A stretch of 60,000 nt of DNA, from NCBI RefSeq assembly GCF_964355755.1, contig NC_092670.1:1019001-1079000 (forward strand). The letters run 5' to 3'. The translations under genes and the position numbers were made by a program. The stretch comes from Antedon mediterranea. Its lineage: Eukaryota > Echinodermata > Crinoidea > Comatulida > Antedonidae. The notes under the pieces were generated by a model. It was given only the letters and a program-made list of their open reading frames with translations. It ran no database searches and was not told the DNA's origin. Positions 12,501 through 22,921 of this stretch are shown one piece after another. Positions within the stretch are counted from its first letter, which is position 1; the number at the start of each line of letters is the position of its first letter.

Positions 12501-15500
12501 TCATCAAGGTTGCAACTACATGTTTATCAAACACACAACAATACTGTGTTTAGTCAAACCCAACGCATTATTCATTAAATGGTAGAAACTGTTACAACGA
12601 CAGCGCTAAATTTGACACTTTGCTGCAATTTTCTGTTCATGCGTAGTTTGTCAATTGTTCCAGTCTCGACACCTTTCATCCTCACCCATTCACGAATCAA
12701 TAACAGAGACACTGGCTCGCTTCAGTCCACAAATGAGCCTACTATTTGCTGTACGACTGCATACAGCTGTTACTAACTCAAATGCTTGGCTCACTAAATG
12801 ATAGTTTTACAATTATCTAAGGCCCTGTTCAGACCCATGGCGTTAGACCGTTTTAGCGTACGACGCTAAAAGAATGTGTGTCTGAACAGTTGGGGATTAG
12901 CGTACAACGCGTCGTACAACGGTTGTAGCGTTGTAGTGGAAAACGGTTGATAGTACCGTTTTAGCGTACGACGCTACTGTAAGTCAACGTTGTATCCAAT
13001 CAGAACGTTTCCTGTTATGACGCCAAACAAGGTTTGACCTAGGCTGACATCTTGTATCGTCAATGTGTGAGATGGATTTCAATAACAAAAAGGCCAGAAT
13101 AAATAAGGCCTAACTACACTACAAATACAACTGTTACAAAGGCTACAAACTATTATCAACTGATTACCATTATATTTTCTAACAAATGACATAAATACAT
13201 GCACCTTGTATTTAAACATAGGGACTACGATCCCATCCGCTTTTAGGCCTAGCTAGGCCTAGAGCCATTCACGCATTTCATTCAAGCTAAAAACTAGCGT
13301 GGGACATCAAAAGTCACTCATTCATACAAGGCAGACTAGACTGGACAAGTTTAATGCTGAAAACCCCCTAACTCCTAAAAAAAACAGTAAACAAACAAGG
13401 GGAGCTGTGTCCCTTTTATTAGCAAGTTAAGGGTTATTTTCAACCGACTGGACCAAAGAATATATATCTTTGACTGGACTGGATAGACTAATCTCAATCT
13501 TTTTTTTCTTCATCATTACGAGGACGAGGCCTGCTTTATTTTCGTAACACAAGAGCCTGGGGAAAATGTTTTTTACTACAAAATAAAAACAATAGAAACA
13601 GAAATTTGACTTTACTATATTTTTCTTAAATAAATGCTGAGGTATGTTTTATTTACGGCAAATTTTGTCATAATATTGTAGGGCTGAGATCTAGGCCTAT
13701 ATACAGTGGAAATAATGATGAAAACACGTGGGTAAGAGCACATGAATATGCAACTAGAAACAACCTGGATGACGTACTTCCGTTGTAACGATAATCGTAC
13801 GCTATGGGTCTGAACACCTCGTTTTTTTCTCTGCGGTTTGTAACGTGACCTTGATAGTAACGTTGTACGCTAAAACGGTCTAACGCCATGGGTCTGAACA
13901 GGGCCTTATATAGGTAATTTAGAATATTCAAAATCTAGAATATGAAATATTGGTCTGATGGCAATTTCCTCAACATCTGTGAACCATTGCAAATACTACA
14001 CAAATAGGTCAAAGGTCACATAATAGATGCTTTTATTAAAGGTCAATGAATACATTTTTATGGTAATATTCATAAATAGTTCATAAATAAACAAATGAAT
14101 TATCATAACCAGACATTGCTATGACAACCTCTTCTGCATCATCTCTCTACTCTTTTGTTCTTTATGATATTGGGAAAACTGCAGTAATAAAAGAATTGAA
14201 TGTAACAGATACTTAAGATAACATGTTCTATTTCATTAGAAACTTTAAAAGATAAAGAGGGAAAAGGCCTATTTACAGGTGGTAAAATAATTAGATCCAT
14301 AACTCACAATATTGTACTCAGTCTCAAAGGGATTATGAATAGATTATGTTTCAGGGGATATCTTGTGACCTTCAGGGTCTTTAAAAAAAAAGACTACTGT
14401 ATCTATGTTTGCACTGAAGTCAAGTCAATTGAAAAAAAACTTTACAATTTACAAATCAGAATTTTGCTATGTTCCAATAAAAACAACATAGCTTCATCCA
14501 AAATAATATTTAAAAAAATGGTTACTGTATTTTATCAGTTTGAAAACAATTTTATATATTACATTATAGTATATTTTATATTATTTTATAGACTGTATGC
14601 TACATTTCTATACAGTATTCTGCTTTTATTATGCCATATACAGTACAAGTATACTACTGTATATCAAGCTGTTAAAAACAATCCTGTGCCTGGGTGACAA
14701 AAAAAAAGAGACAGAACACAATTCATTTATAATTTAAAGTTAATGTACAGGTATTACACAACCAGTCAGTTTGCATGCCTATCTACAACTTTTTTTCCAA
14801 TGTATGGGATGTTATGCAAAGAATACAGTCACTGTACTTTGTATAATAAATCACAAAAAGTGTACAAACAGGAAGCCTATTATTAATATTTACAATTATT
14901 CAATTAAAATATGTTTACAATTGTCCAAAAGTGAAACGGCGCAAACGTTTGCAGACACGGATTGTATACAGGCTACGCAAACAAGTCCAAGAACTCAAAC
15001 ATTGCGTGAAACGAATCGTACTTATCAGCAGACAATAGTTTCATGTGATTGATCTTCATTTTTAGCGGGAAAATGATATTGACATTATGATGCAACAACA
15101 CTGCCAGGATATTTACATTTATTACCATACCAAGTACCAAGCCGGTACATTAGCCAGGGGGGTTCGATTTACCACAAAAGGGGCAAATAATACAACTTAC
15201 TGTAGGCTACTTTTTTAGCATGATATTCAGATTCTGCTGATAATGTCTCTAAATATAGTACAGTAGTTTGAAAAAGGCACTTCAGGTAAAGTGGGGTTCG
15301 TTCAACCCCTCGAATCCACTGGCTATGGGCCGGAGTATTTTTATTTTTCAAATATTTGAACTAAACGGTTTCAACGGCAGCACATGACTAATGTATACAG
15401 AGACAAGATGTTTCTTCGCTATCTTATACTGTAATTTAAACTCTGAAGCTTTTAAGAAAATTAGACTTACCTTAATATAGATTAATGTACGTAATTATTC

Positions 15501-17261
15501 CTAAACCAGTATAAAATTTTAAAAAGGATACATTTTAATGATTCCACTTTTGGTACCCAAGGCAACAAGATTTAACTGTGGATCGTAGGCAATCGCTGTT
15601 GGTTTGTGTGGAAATCCATGCTCCACCGTCTGCCAAAAACAACATACTTAATGTAAGGTATTTAATTGCATTTTTAATATTTTATTTTATTGAATGCGTA
15701 AATAATATTATGCTTCTCCCTTGGGAAAGTTTTGAAATAAATAAAATAATTACTATACTACATAAATAATGTACAACTTGCTCCACTCTGGGGTATTACA
15801 GTAAACTTAACTACATAAAAAAATTAATAATTAATTGTTTGGGTTTCAGATGGCAATAAATTACTATAATGTATTATTAGGTTTTGTTTGGCTAATTACA
15901 CATTTTTAAACTAACTATAATATTGTGCATGATACAAATTAATTGAATGAATGTAAAAAATATGACAAAACTATTCAAAATATTCCAACAAAAGATAAGT
16001 ATAGTTAATGCATGAATGATTGTCAATCATTTGTACAAATTCAACAATTTGTTATGGGACTGTGTAACAAATTGATCTAGACACTAGTGCTGTAGCCACA
16101 AGAAATAAAGTGGTATGGTGGTTGCAAGAAAATGGAACTATTTTAGTACTGTATGGGACACATGGCTGTCAAAAGCCTCGTGTGAAAAAGTGGTCAGGTC
16201 AAAACCTTACCAACTGTATTGCCGTGGTTACGGCCCTGTACTCAGTAATCGTGTAATTGTAATGTTTGGGATGAGTATAATGTAAAATATTATCAATGAC
16301 CAAATTTTATTGGTCAAAATAGACTTGTTGCAGTTTAGTACATTTTAATAATGATAGTTATGAATTGGGTTTACTGTGAATGTATTGGTGGGTGGCAATT
16401 GCAGGTTCTAATCCAGTCATGCTTGGTTGCTGGTGGTAGAAATATATACAATTAGGGTCAATTCAACCAAAGGATGATTCGTTTTGGTTGATTGTGAGAC
16501 ACTTCAGACTGTGGACTGAAAAATTCTGTTTTAGGCAGACAAAATGGTTAATAATTAATATGCATTTTTGGTACTGTATACTAAACCTATCTAGTTTTAA
16601 AGTGTGTTGTTTGAACTAAATATTCAATGTTTTATTTTATTAAATGACTTTCCTCAATTGTAACAATAATAATAAGATACTATACAATACAAGACAATAT
16701 GCCACATCCTCGGGCTGTATAATCCAGTCAGTTATATCAAGTAAAATTGAAAAAAAAGAAAAAACAAACATATAGGAATCCTATCCTCTCTCAACCAAAT
16801 AAATCATCGATTTAATATTTTAATATTATACAATTATGTTTGTGTGACCTACCTAGACGCTTTGTTAACATAAAATATACAATATGTAATAGTCTTAGCT
16901 GGAAAATATATAAGGACAATTGGGGAGGGACGAGTTTACAAAATATATTCCATACTTTCTATGCCAGGCCGATGCTAGCTAGCCGTTCTCCTCAACCTCG
17001 GTGACCCGCCGCGGTAGATCTGATTTCTTCAGTCAACCGTAGCTAGCCCTTCATCAGTCTGAAGTTTAGGCCTAACAAACAAGTGATGTTTCTACTGTCT
17101 AAATGTGTTTATATAGCTAACTAAGTAACCTACTAAAATTTAAATTAGAAACTCACCTTCTTAAAAGAGAATAGCTCCTTCTTTAGTTTTTCTCTTTCAG
17201 CACTTGTATGTCCACCTCCCTTACGTTTGAATAGATTCCGAACTCTTGATGCAGCCGACAT
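3370..17261 (-). CDS. LLGL: LLGL / lethal(2) giant larvae homolog, first five coding exons (3' part outside window)
   Basis: The family is a WD40 beta-propeller cortical scaffold of the basolateral domain that is phosphorylated by aPKC and works with Scrib and Dlg. Five exons (17157-17261, 15532-15629, 4963-5044, 4726-4835, 3370-3513) join in phase to 539 nt (179 codons). The protein opens with a short basic segment (VRNLFKRKGGG), then REKLKKELFSFKK, TVEHGFPHKP, LVALGTKSG, LGAPGVEFVG, CDDNTLHLWEV and YLGTEGGNIYLLDV. These follow the N-terminal order of animal LLGL1/2, whose full length is about 1000 residues. TVEHGFP and REKLK-ELF favour LLGL over the related tomosyn (STXBP5), which usually reads TVRHGFP. 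The start is the first ATG of exon 1, immediately before the basic segment. Intron 2 is about 10.5 kb and full of repeats. The last visible exon ends in phase 2 at a GTAAG donor, so the gene continues left of position 1. Confidence 0.93.
3838..3985. mobile_element. CTCTGTC-type MITE copy 1
   Basis: Degenerate terminal inverted repeats (CTGTCCACACCAACAAAC / GATAGTGTAGGCAGAGC). Inside are CCCAAATATGGTAGTG and ATATAGGCACATCACA. It lies in the LLGL intron between exons 4 and 5. Confidence 0.8.
4726..4835 (-). CDS. LLGL: LLGL coding exon 4
   Basis: Encodes GRLISLCDDNTLHLWEV and a Glu/Lys-rich turn, a classic WD40 strand (LHLWE). The acceptor is TTTCTTCAG and the donor ACG|GTGAGT; it ends in phase 2. 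Confidence 0.92.
4963..5044 (-). CDS. LLGL: LLGL coding exon 3
   Basis: Encodes LGAPGVEFVGT...FFLPNQ, matching the family motif Y-G-A/R-PGVEF. The acceptor is ACATTAG and the donor CAA|GTAAG. It completes the split Ile codon left by exon 2 and ends in phase 0. Confidence 0.92.
6245..6720 (+). repeat. dispersed repeat copy, interrupted by a SINE
   Basis: The left part (TTATGGGAGTATGTTTCCAT, TTTGATCCAAAAATG, TACAGTGCTT) and the right part after 6626 match the uninterrupted copy at 57985-58165. Its unknown parent ends in a (ATT)n tail there. Confidence 0.6.
6344..6616 (+). mobile_element. tRNA-derived SINE with doubled A-box, 10-bp target-site duplication
   Basis: Flanked by TACAGTGCTT at 6334-6343 and 6617-6626. 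The head has A box TAGCCGAGTGGTTAGG and B box GGGTTCAATTCCC. A 28-bp A-box segment (GTTGGATAGCCGAGTGGTTA...) is present twice. The body has CAGCTGTAAATGAGTACCTG; the tail ends CTCTCCTTTACCTT, not poly-A. Confidence 0.85.
7456..8392. repeat. 22-bp tandem array (about 42.6 copies)
   Basis: The unit GTCTATGGCCTGTAATATGA+AT has strict 22-bp spacing. It varies mainly at two sites (TAATATG, TAACATG, TGATATG, TGACATG). It sits in LLGL intron 2. Confidence 0.98.
10619..10741. repeat. 62-bp direct duplication
   Basis: Two adjacent near-identical copies beginning AATACCGCATTCCAAACGCC and containing CTTTGCTATCTCACGTTCAT. Confidence 0.9.
12820..13906. mobile_element. non-autonomous DNA transposon with TIRs, TA target duplication
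   Basis: About 42-bp near-perfect terminal inverted repeats beginning AGGCCCTGTTCAGACCCATG and continuing GCGTTAGACCGTTTTAGCG; TA on both sides (12818-12819, 13907-13908). Sub-terminal copies of GTTCAGACCCATAGCGTACG and TAGCGTACGACGC recur inside. No transposase frame. Confidence 0.85.
15532..15629 (-). CDS. LLGL: LLGL coding exon 2
   Basis: Encodes TVEHGFPHKPTAIAYDP and LVALGTKSGIIK, the first WD40 blade of the LLGL family. The acceptor is TTTTTGGCAG; the donor GTATCC is weak but gives the right phase (32 codons plus 2 nt) into exon 3. Confidence 0.9.
15630..17156. other. LLGL intron 1
   Basis: About 1.5 kb of AT-rich sequence. No repeat family or exon was recognised beyond a GC-richer patch near 16970-17050. 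Confidence 0.5.
17157..17261 (-). CDS. LLGL: LLGL coding exon 1
   Basis: Thirty-five codons from ATG (17261-17259) to ELFSFKK, ending at an AAG|GTGAGT donor in phase 0. The segment is basic at first (FKRKGGG) and then amphipathic (REKLKKELF), like the N-terminus of vertebrate LLGL proteins. Confidence 0.9.
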
Positions 17262-19339
17262 GGTTAGGCCTAACTCCAATTTTTCCAGTTAGTGCAAGTC
17301 GTCCAGCAGGTTCACACACGATTGAAGTTTAAATATTTCTGTATGTTAAGAGCAACAAAATAAATAAAATATCCTGGACTTGTGGAATGAAATCAAGGTA
17401 ATATTAATATAAAAATCACAGATCAAAACAGATAAATTGAACACACCTATTTTCTGAAGAAAACACCGGTATTTCAACCGGCTTCGCACTTACCAAACTG
17501 GCACACCGCGAACTGAAGTTCATTGAGCGAACACCACCAATATGGAAATCAAGCGCCACACAAAATACATAACCCACATTGGGCAATCAGTGTAACTAAT
17601 TTCAATATCCCTACGCCATATTATTTGATATTTTCACCATTATCTCAGCTTATCATTAGCTATAACTATCCTGTATAACCATAATATTTTCATTAAAACT
17701 CACTATGATAAAATAGCATAATCATATTGGTTAGCTGGAGTGTTTTGCAGTCATTCATTATACCACATTACCACATGTGTTCATCCGCACATAGGTGTGA
17801 CCCTATATCCAGAAAGCATTGGCGTTAAGTCAATTAAAATAGATCTATATTGATACTGTACTTATAATAAATAATACTACAGTATTTAGTAATTAATATT
17901 TATTCGATCACCCAAAACAATAACCAGGAGTGAGAATAAGTTAAATCCCAAACAGAGCCGTATTAATCTTTACCGATGTACTCACTCTTTTAAATTAAGA
18001 TAAGAGTCCAAATACCACATTCAAACTCCGTTTTATTTATTAATCATTTTTAACAATTTCATTTAACATTTTGAAAATGTATGCAGATGGTTATTAATGC
18101 TTGGCTGTGCCACAATATCATGGAGATATGTATCATACGATGGAACGGCGCTTTTTCATTGTGGTTCCGAGAAGGCCCTGATCCCTTTAGACCCTAATAT
18201 AAAGTCTGAAGTTTATTAATCTTTATTTTTCATGTCGAGGAGTAGCCCTTGTGTTTATCATATCAGTTGATGATCGAATACAAACAGTAAGCACTTAAAT
18301 TGACTAAACAAATCCCAATAGGGCCTAAGTTTCATCTTCATAAGTTATCATAAATAATAGTATGACTCTGTGATACCCCAATAAAACCCAGATTAACGGC
18401 TTCTAAGATATTTGTTTTAAATATCAAAATAGACCTTTATCATCAACACTCTCCATCTCCGAATAACGCGTCCTTGATACAGCAAAATATTAATTATTGC
18501 CGTTTTATTTTTAGTTTGCGCCATGTCGTCACAAACACTTTCAACATCATTACCTTGATTATCATCACATGGCTTAAGGATAAAAGTAGTATCTAATTTT
18601 ATACTTACATGCGTCACTATACAGCATCCGAAATTATGAAAACAGAACTTACTTTTAAAAGGATAATATATCCACAAATAATCCTTAAATAAAACAATCG
18701 TTTTGTCATGTAACTAAATATTTAATATTTCAAAAAGATGTTTTGCTGTCGTCTGCTGATTCAGAAAAGAGACGCGCTCTCGTGTGAGATATCGTCTGTT
18801 AGCTTTTGACGACAAACAAAAGATTTCCAAACTCTTTGTCCTCAGTGCTGTGTTTGAGTACATTCAGCCGACTGTGTACCATTAAACAAAGAATACAGAT
18901 TATTTTCTTTCAATTTCATTACTAATCTATTGAATGGAGTGGTTCTAATCAATCGATAGATCATAGGTTATCAATAAGTGGCAAGTCTGTCTCGAAGATT
19001 TTGCACGATGATAAAAACGACCGGTGTGACTCTGGAAGTTATCAAAAGAACACGCGGCTCTGGAACTTCGATTGTTCCAGTACGGCACAGTCCAATGGAA
19101 AATATATATTATAATACTAATAATGCTAATATTTAAATATCATTTTACAGAACTTTGAAAGATGAGAAAATAATAATATTGAAAATAAGTTATTTGAATG
19201 CAAATGTTTGGTTGTGAAGGAAATGTGAAAAACGTTGAAACTCACCCAACGTTTCGTGCGTTGTCAACACACTTTCTAAAATTCAAAAAATCTTTGAAGG
19301 AGATACATTCATTTAGTTTAGATAGAACAGATAACATAC

Positions 19340-19720
19340 TACAATTGGAAGAAGGTTAACTGATGGAGCAGCCACCACCAGTAAGCAGATAACATATAAT
19401 AACTGTAAGTAAACTACCAGTAGATAAAAAGACAGATAAAATGAGAACAAATAGAGAAGTTATCTGCAATTAAAAGTGGTGGGAGAAGATAAGCTACTAA
19501 AAGAAAATAGACAGAAAGGAAAGCAAATTAGTGAACAATATTGGGAGAAAATTAACTCTTTCTACTAGTAGAGAAATGAAACAATATTAGGGGATGTTAA
19601 CTGCAACGAATTTGCCAGTAGACATAGAGGACAGCTGTAATGAAACAATATTGAGAGAAGATAACTGTTGTGAATTTGCCAGCAGATAGAAAGACAAATG
19701 AAAGGAACATTGCGTAAAAA
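19340..19720. repeat. degenerate tandem repeat, roughly 75-85 bp
   Basis: Recurring words AACAATATTG(A/G)GAGAA, AGATAACTG, GAATTTGCCAG and AGATAGAAAGACA at loosely regular spacing; an old decayed array. Confidence 0.5.
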
Positions 19721-20892
19721 GATCGTTAGAGAAGGTCCGTTAAATCTAGTTTTAACAGGTTGTTGGATTGTTCTATTCTATATTATACAGATCTTTTACT
19801 GCAGTTACTACTGTAATTATAGGCCTATCTTATAAAATGGTTACGCTACACTATTGTCATTGTGCTTACCGTTACTTTGAGGTTCTTAATTTAGAGTTTC
19901 CATTATTGTTCGTTCGTTTCTTTCCCTGGGAAACTTTATGAAAATATAGGTGGCGCTATACCAATTGTTCCAAATGATAGAGTTGCTTACTTCTTTATAT
20001 TATTCAATAGTAATGTTATGTAATTATTTAACAATTTAATATTAACGATGTATTGTCCCCCAGAAAATTTTAATGATTTTAATCTAATAGTTATTCATTT
20101 TGACCAAAAATTCGATCGAAAAACAAATGTATTTACCTAAAAAACTGTAATTTTAAGCAAAAAATAGTTAAACTGGCTCCCAGTCAATGGTTTTTTAGGA
20201 TTGAATTTAACCATTTATAAGTGAAAACATTAATTGTCTCCGGTTTCTTTCTACAGACGTGATTAACTTGATTAAAACTACAAAATCATCTATTCAAAGT
20301 CTGATTTTATTAATCTTTATTGAGATACATAAATACATATTTAACCTTTAATTCATCCATGATTGTAAAATTTATTCATCGTTTTAATGCGATTATACTG
20401 TGGTATCTCATATCGTACACAAAAAAAAAAAAAAAAGTTTATTTTAGGAATGTCTGAATTTAATCTTAATTTACAGCGAGGCACAATCAAATGTTAAAAA
20501 ATAAATTTCTTTTTTGTGTTGCTAATGTTGCTATGCAAAAGCATTATTGTACATTATTTCATAAAACCAGTTAATAGTATATATTAAAATAGTAATGACA
20601 TTAATTAGAGTGTATTATATAACACCTAAATAAATTCCTGTCATTTGATTGGACGATTGTGGGTCACATGATAAAAAATAAGTTCCTATCAATCGCTCAA
20701 CATAGTGCAGTAGTGCATTCCGATTGTATCGAATTAAGCCCGGACATCAGTGCGAACCCTTAACAACAGCATAACAACAAGGCTTTGCACACGTTCCAGC
20801 ACTGAATTACTATAATCAGATTATTAGCACAAATGGAGACATCATTCCTGTTATTGTACAAAATAACAAATAAAGTATACTAATGATACAAT

Positions 20893-21255
20893 ACAGTGTA
20901 CAAACCATTCAATAGTACCAGTGCACAATATATTAATACCAATCAACAGTGTACAAACCATTCAATAGTACCAGTGCACAATATATTAATACTAATGAAC
21001 AGTGGACAAACCATTCAATAGTACCAGTGCATAATATATTAATACTAATGAACAGTGTACAAACCATTCAATAGTACCAGTGCACAATATATTAATACTA
21101 ATGAACAGTGGACAAACCATTCAATAGTACCAGTGCATAATATATTAATACTAATGAACAGTGGACAAACCATTCAATAGTACCAGTGCACAATATATTA
21201 ATACTAATGAACAGTGTAAAAACCATTCAATAGTACCAGTGTACAATATATTAAT
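20893..21255. repeat. 53-bp tandem array (about 6.8 copies)
   Basis: The unit contains AAACCATTCAATAGTACCAG, ATATATTAATACTAATGAAC and AGTG(T/G)AC; period 53. Confidence 0.95.
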
Positions 21256-22774
21256 CTCTCAATAAACATCATAATCATTTTTCTGGATATTCAATTCTAC
21301 AAGATTGGTAGTGTACAAAACTATTCAACAGTTTCACTACAAATACTTCAATTGCAAAATATCTTATAAAAATCTTATTTACATTTTCTACACCTTTATT
21401 TACACTTTTTAAATATTCACCCTGACATAGACATTTTTTTTGCTTCCACAATTTCAAATTTATGATTGAAGAATTGGTAATAAGGCACCTCATGCCGCTA
21501 AAACTTTGTAAAACCATTAGAAAAGGGCCCCTTAGCTTACTGGAAAATTAGACTACACCACTGAAGGGAAATCAAGTACATTCTTATAACTAAAATAGAA
21601 AAAAGAAATGAGTAAACTTTACAAGAAAATTAAATAAAATGCACATTTCACTAAGTAAAACTATTCAACAATCTTCGGCTTCTGAAATTAAACACAATCA
21701 CATAAAAAATTGTTGGAACAGAAAGAAGGAACAAAACAAACGCAATTCCTAAATAAAAACAACATAATATATACAATACTTAATTGATAATAATAATAAT
21801 AACTCTGATGGGGATGAGAAAACAAACAGTTTTCTCTGCACAAAGAATCCATGCCTGTACTTCGAACATAAATATTTCCTTCATTTGTTCGCATTTTTAT
21901 TATTTAGGCTAGCCTACTACAAGTTTCAGTTCCGTTTGACTTTTGCTTTTCAATTGTTTTATTTATTATTATAATTGAAGGAATGAATGTTTATTTTAAA
22001 GTTTACAAATTCTAGCTAATCTGAAATGATTGATTTATTTATTTTTTGCATCATCATATTATCAAGGTGTAATTAACTGTAGTACTTTGTTGAAGAATAT
22101 TCTAATAAAACACAAATGTCAGCACACATGGTATAAAGTATTCAAATACTAAGGCATTGGATAAACCAATCACGCCACTTGATGTAAGTCATGTGACAAT
22201 TCTAAATTCTGGAATGATAAACGTGGCACAAGTTGTATATGGTAGAATAGAAATGGAAACATTTCACTTGTTTTTGGCAAAGAATCATTAACCTTTTACA
22301 TTATTTTTTTCTTCCAAAAGTCACTAAAATACTAATTAATCATTAAAATATATTTGCGGTTTTAAAATTCATGCATACGGTATTCTATATTGGTATTCCA
22401 TTAAAAATATCTTGTATTCATAAAATAAACAAGTTTTTATTAAACTTGATTTTAAGTAAAATTCATTTAAAAGGTTTACATTTTAAAATATTGATCCTTT
22501 ACAAAATATTTCAGTAAAACTTGTATAAAATTGATATTTCATTTTGTAAACATTTTGTATCATGTAATTATTATGAATAAGCTTTCATAAACAGTGTTAC
22601 AAAGACAAAAAGTATATTTTTGTTCCACATAGGTTTGAAATGATAGGCCTAAATAGTACAACCTAACATTGGTAGTATGCTTAGAATGGAAGCATACATT
22701 TGAGTGAGAACTTTAGGCCAAAGTATTCCTAACATAGGTAGATACATAATCGTTTACAATCGGAGAACTAAACG

Positions 22775-22921
22775 TCATGAGGATTTAGAGGAACTACTCT
22801 TTGACCTAGGCTGGATCTCCAGTAGAGATGGGTTGTGTTCAAGGATTCGTGTCAAGATATGACCAATGTATTCTCGTAGCTCTACTGAGATCTTCTCTTC
22901 GTCTCGTAAAGCTTGCATAAT
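22775..22921 (-). CDS. RAB11FIP4: RAB11FIP last coding exon (Rab11-binding domain)
   Basis: Forty-eight codons plus stop TGA (22777-22775): IMQALRDEEKISVELREYIG, HILTRILEHNPSLLEIQPRS, ending in a Ser/Lys tail. This is the FIP-RBD helix and its C-terminal hook. The usual Tyr-Ile-Asp core reads Tyr-Ile-Gly here. Confidence 0.95.
   Translation of the reverse strand: MMQALRDEEKISVELREYIGHILTRILEHNPSLLEIQPRSKSSSSKSS

Larger units (their letters stand above)
5045..15531. other. LLGL intron 2, 10.5 kb, repeat-rich
   Basis: No exon was recognised. Contents: dispersed repeat with nested SINE (6245-6720), 22-bp array (7456-8392), 62-bp duplication (10619-10741), 1.1-kb TIR element (12820-13906), many TACAGTA-type short words. 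The 120- and 116-codon open frames here are AT-rich with no recognisable motif. Confidence 0.7.
17262..22774. other. intergenic region between LLGL 5' end and RAB11FIP 3' end
   Basis: Must contain the LLGL promoter/5' UTR and the RAB11FIP 3' UTR. On the minus strand an AATAAA-like signal lies near 22440. No coding exon was recognised; a degenerate tandem repeat (19340-19720) and a 53-bp array (20893-21255) are present. Confidence 0.6.

Noticed and set aside
14335-14697. 120-codon plus-strand ORF, hydrophobic
   Set aside because: Rich in Ile, Tyr, Phe and Lys as expected from AT-rich DNA, in an LLGL intron, with no motif or splice support.
3370-17261. Tomosyn (STXBP5) instead of LLGL
   Set aside because: TVEHGFP and the REKLKKELF N-terminus fit LLGL; tomosyn usually reads TVRHGFP and has a longer N-terminus.
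18417-18677. 86-codon minus-strand ORF between the two genes
   Set aside because: No domain and no clear splice sites; could be LLGL 5' UTR sequence but nothing supports it.
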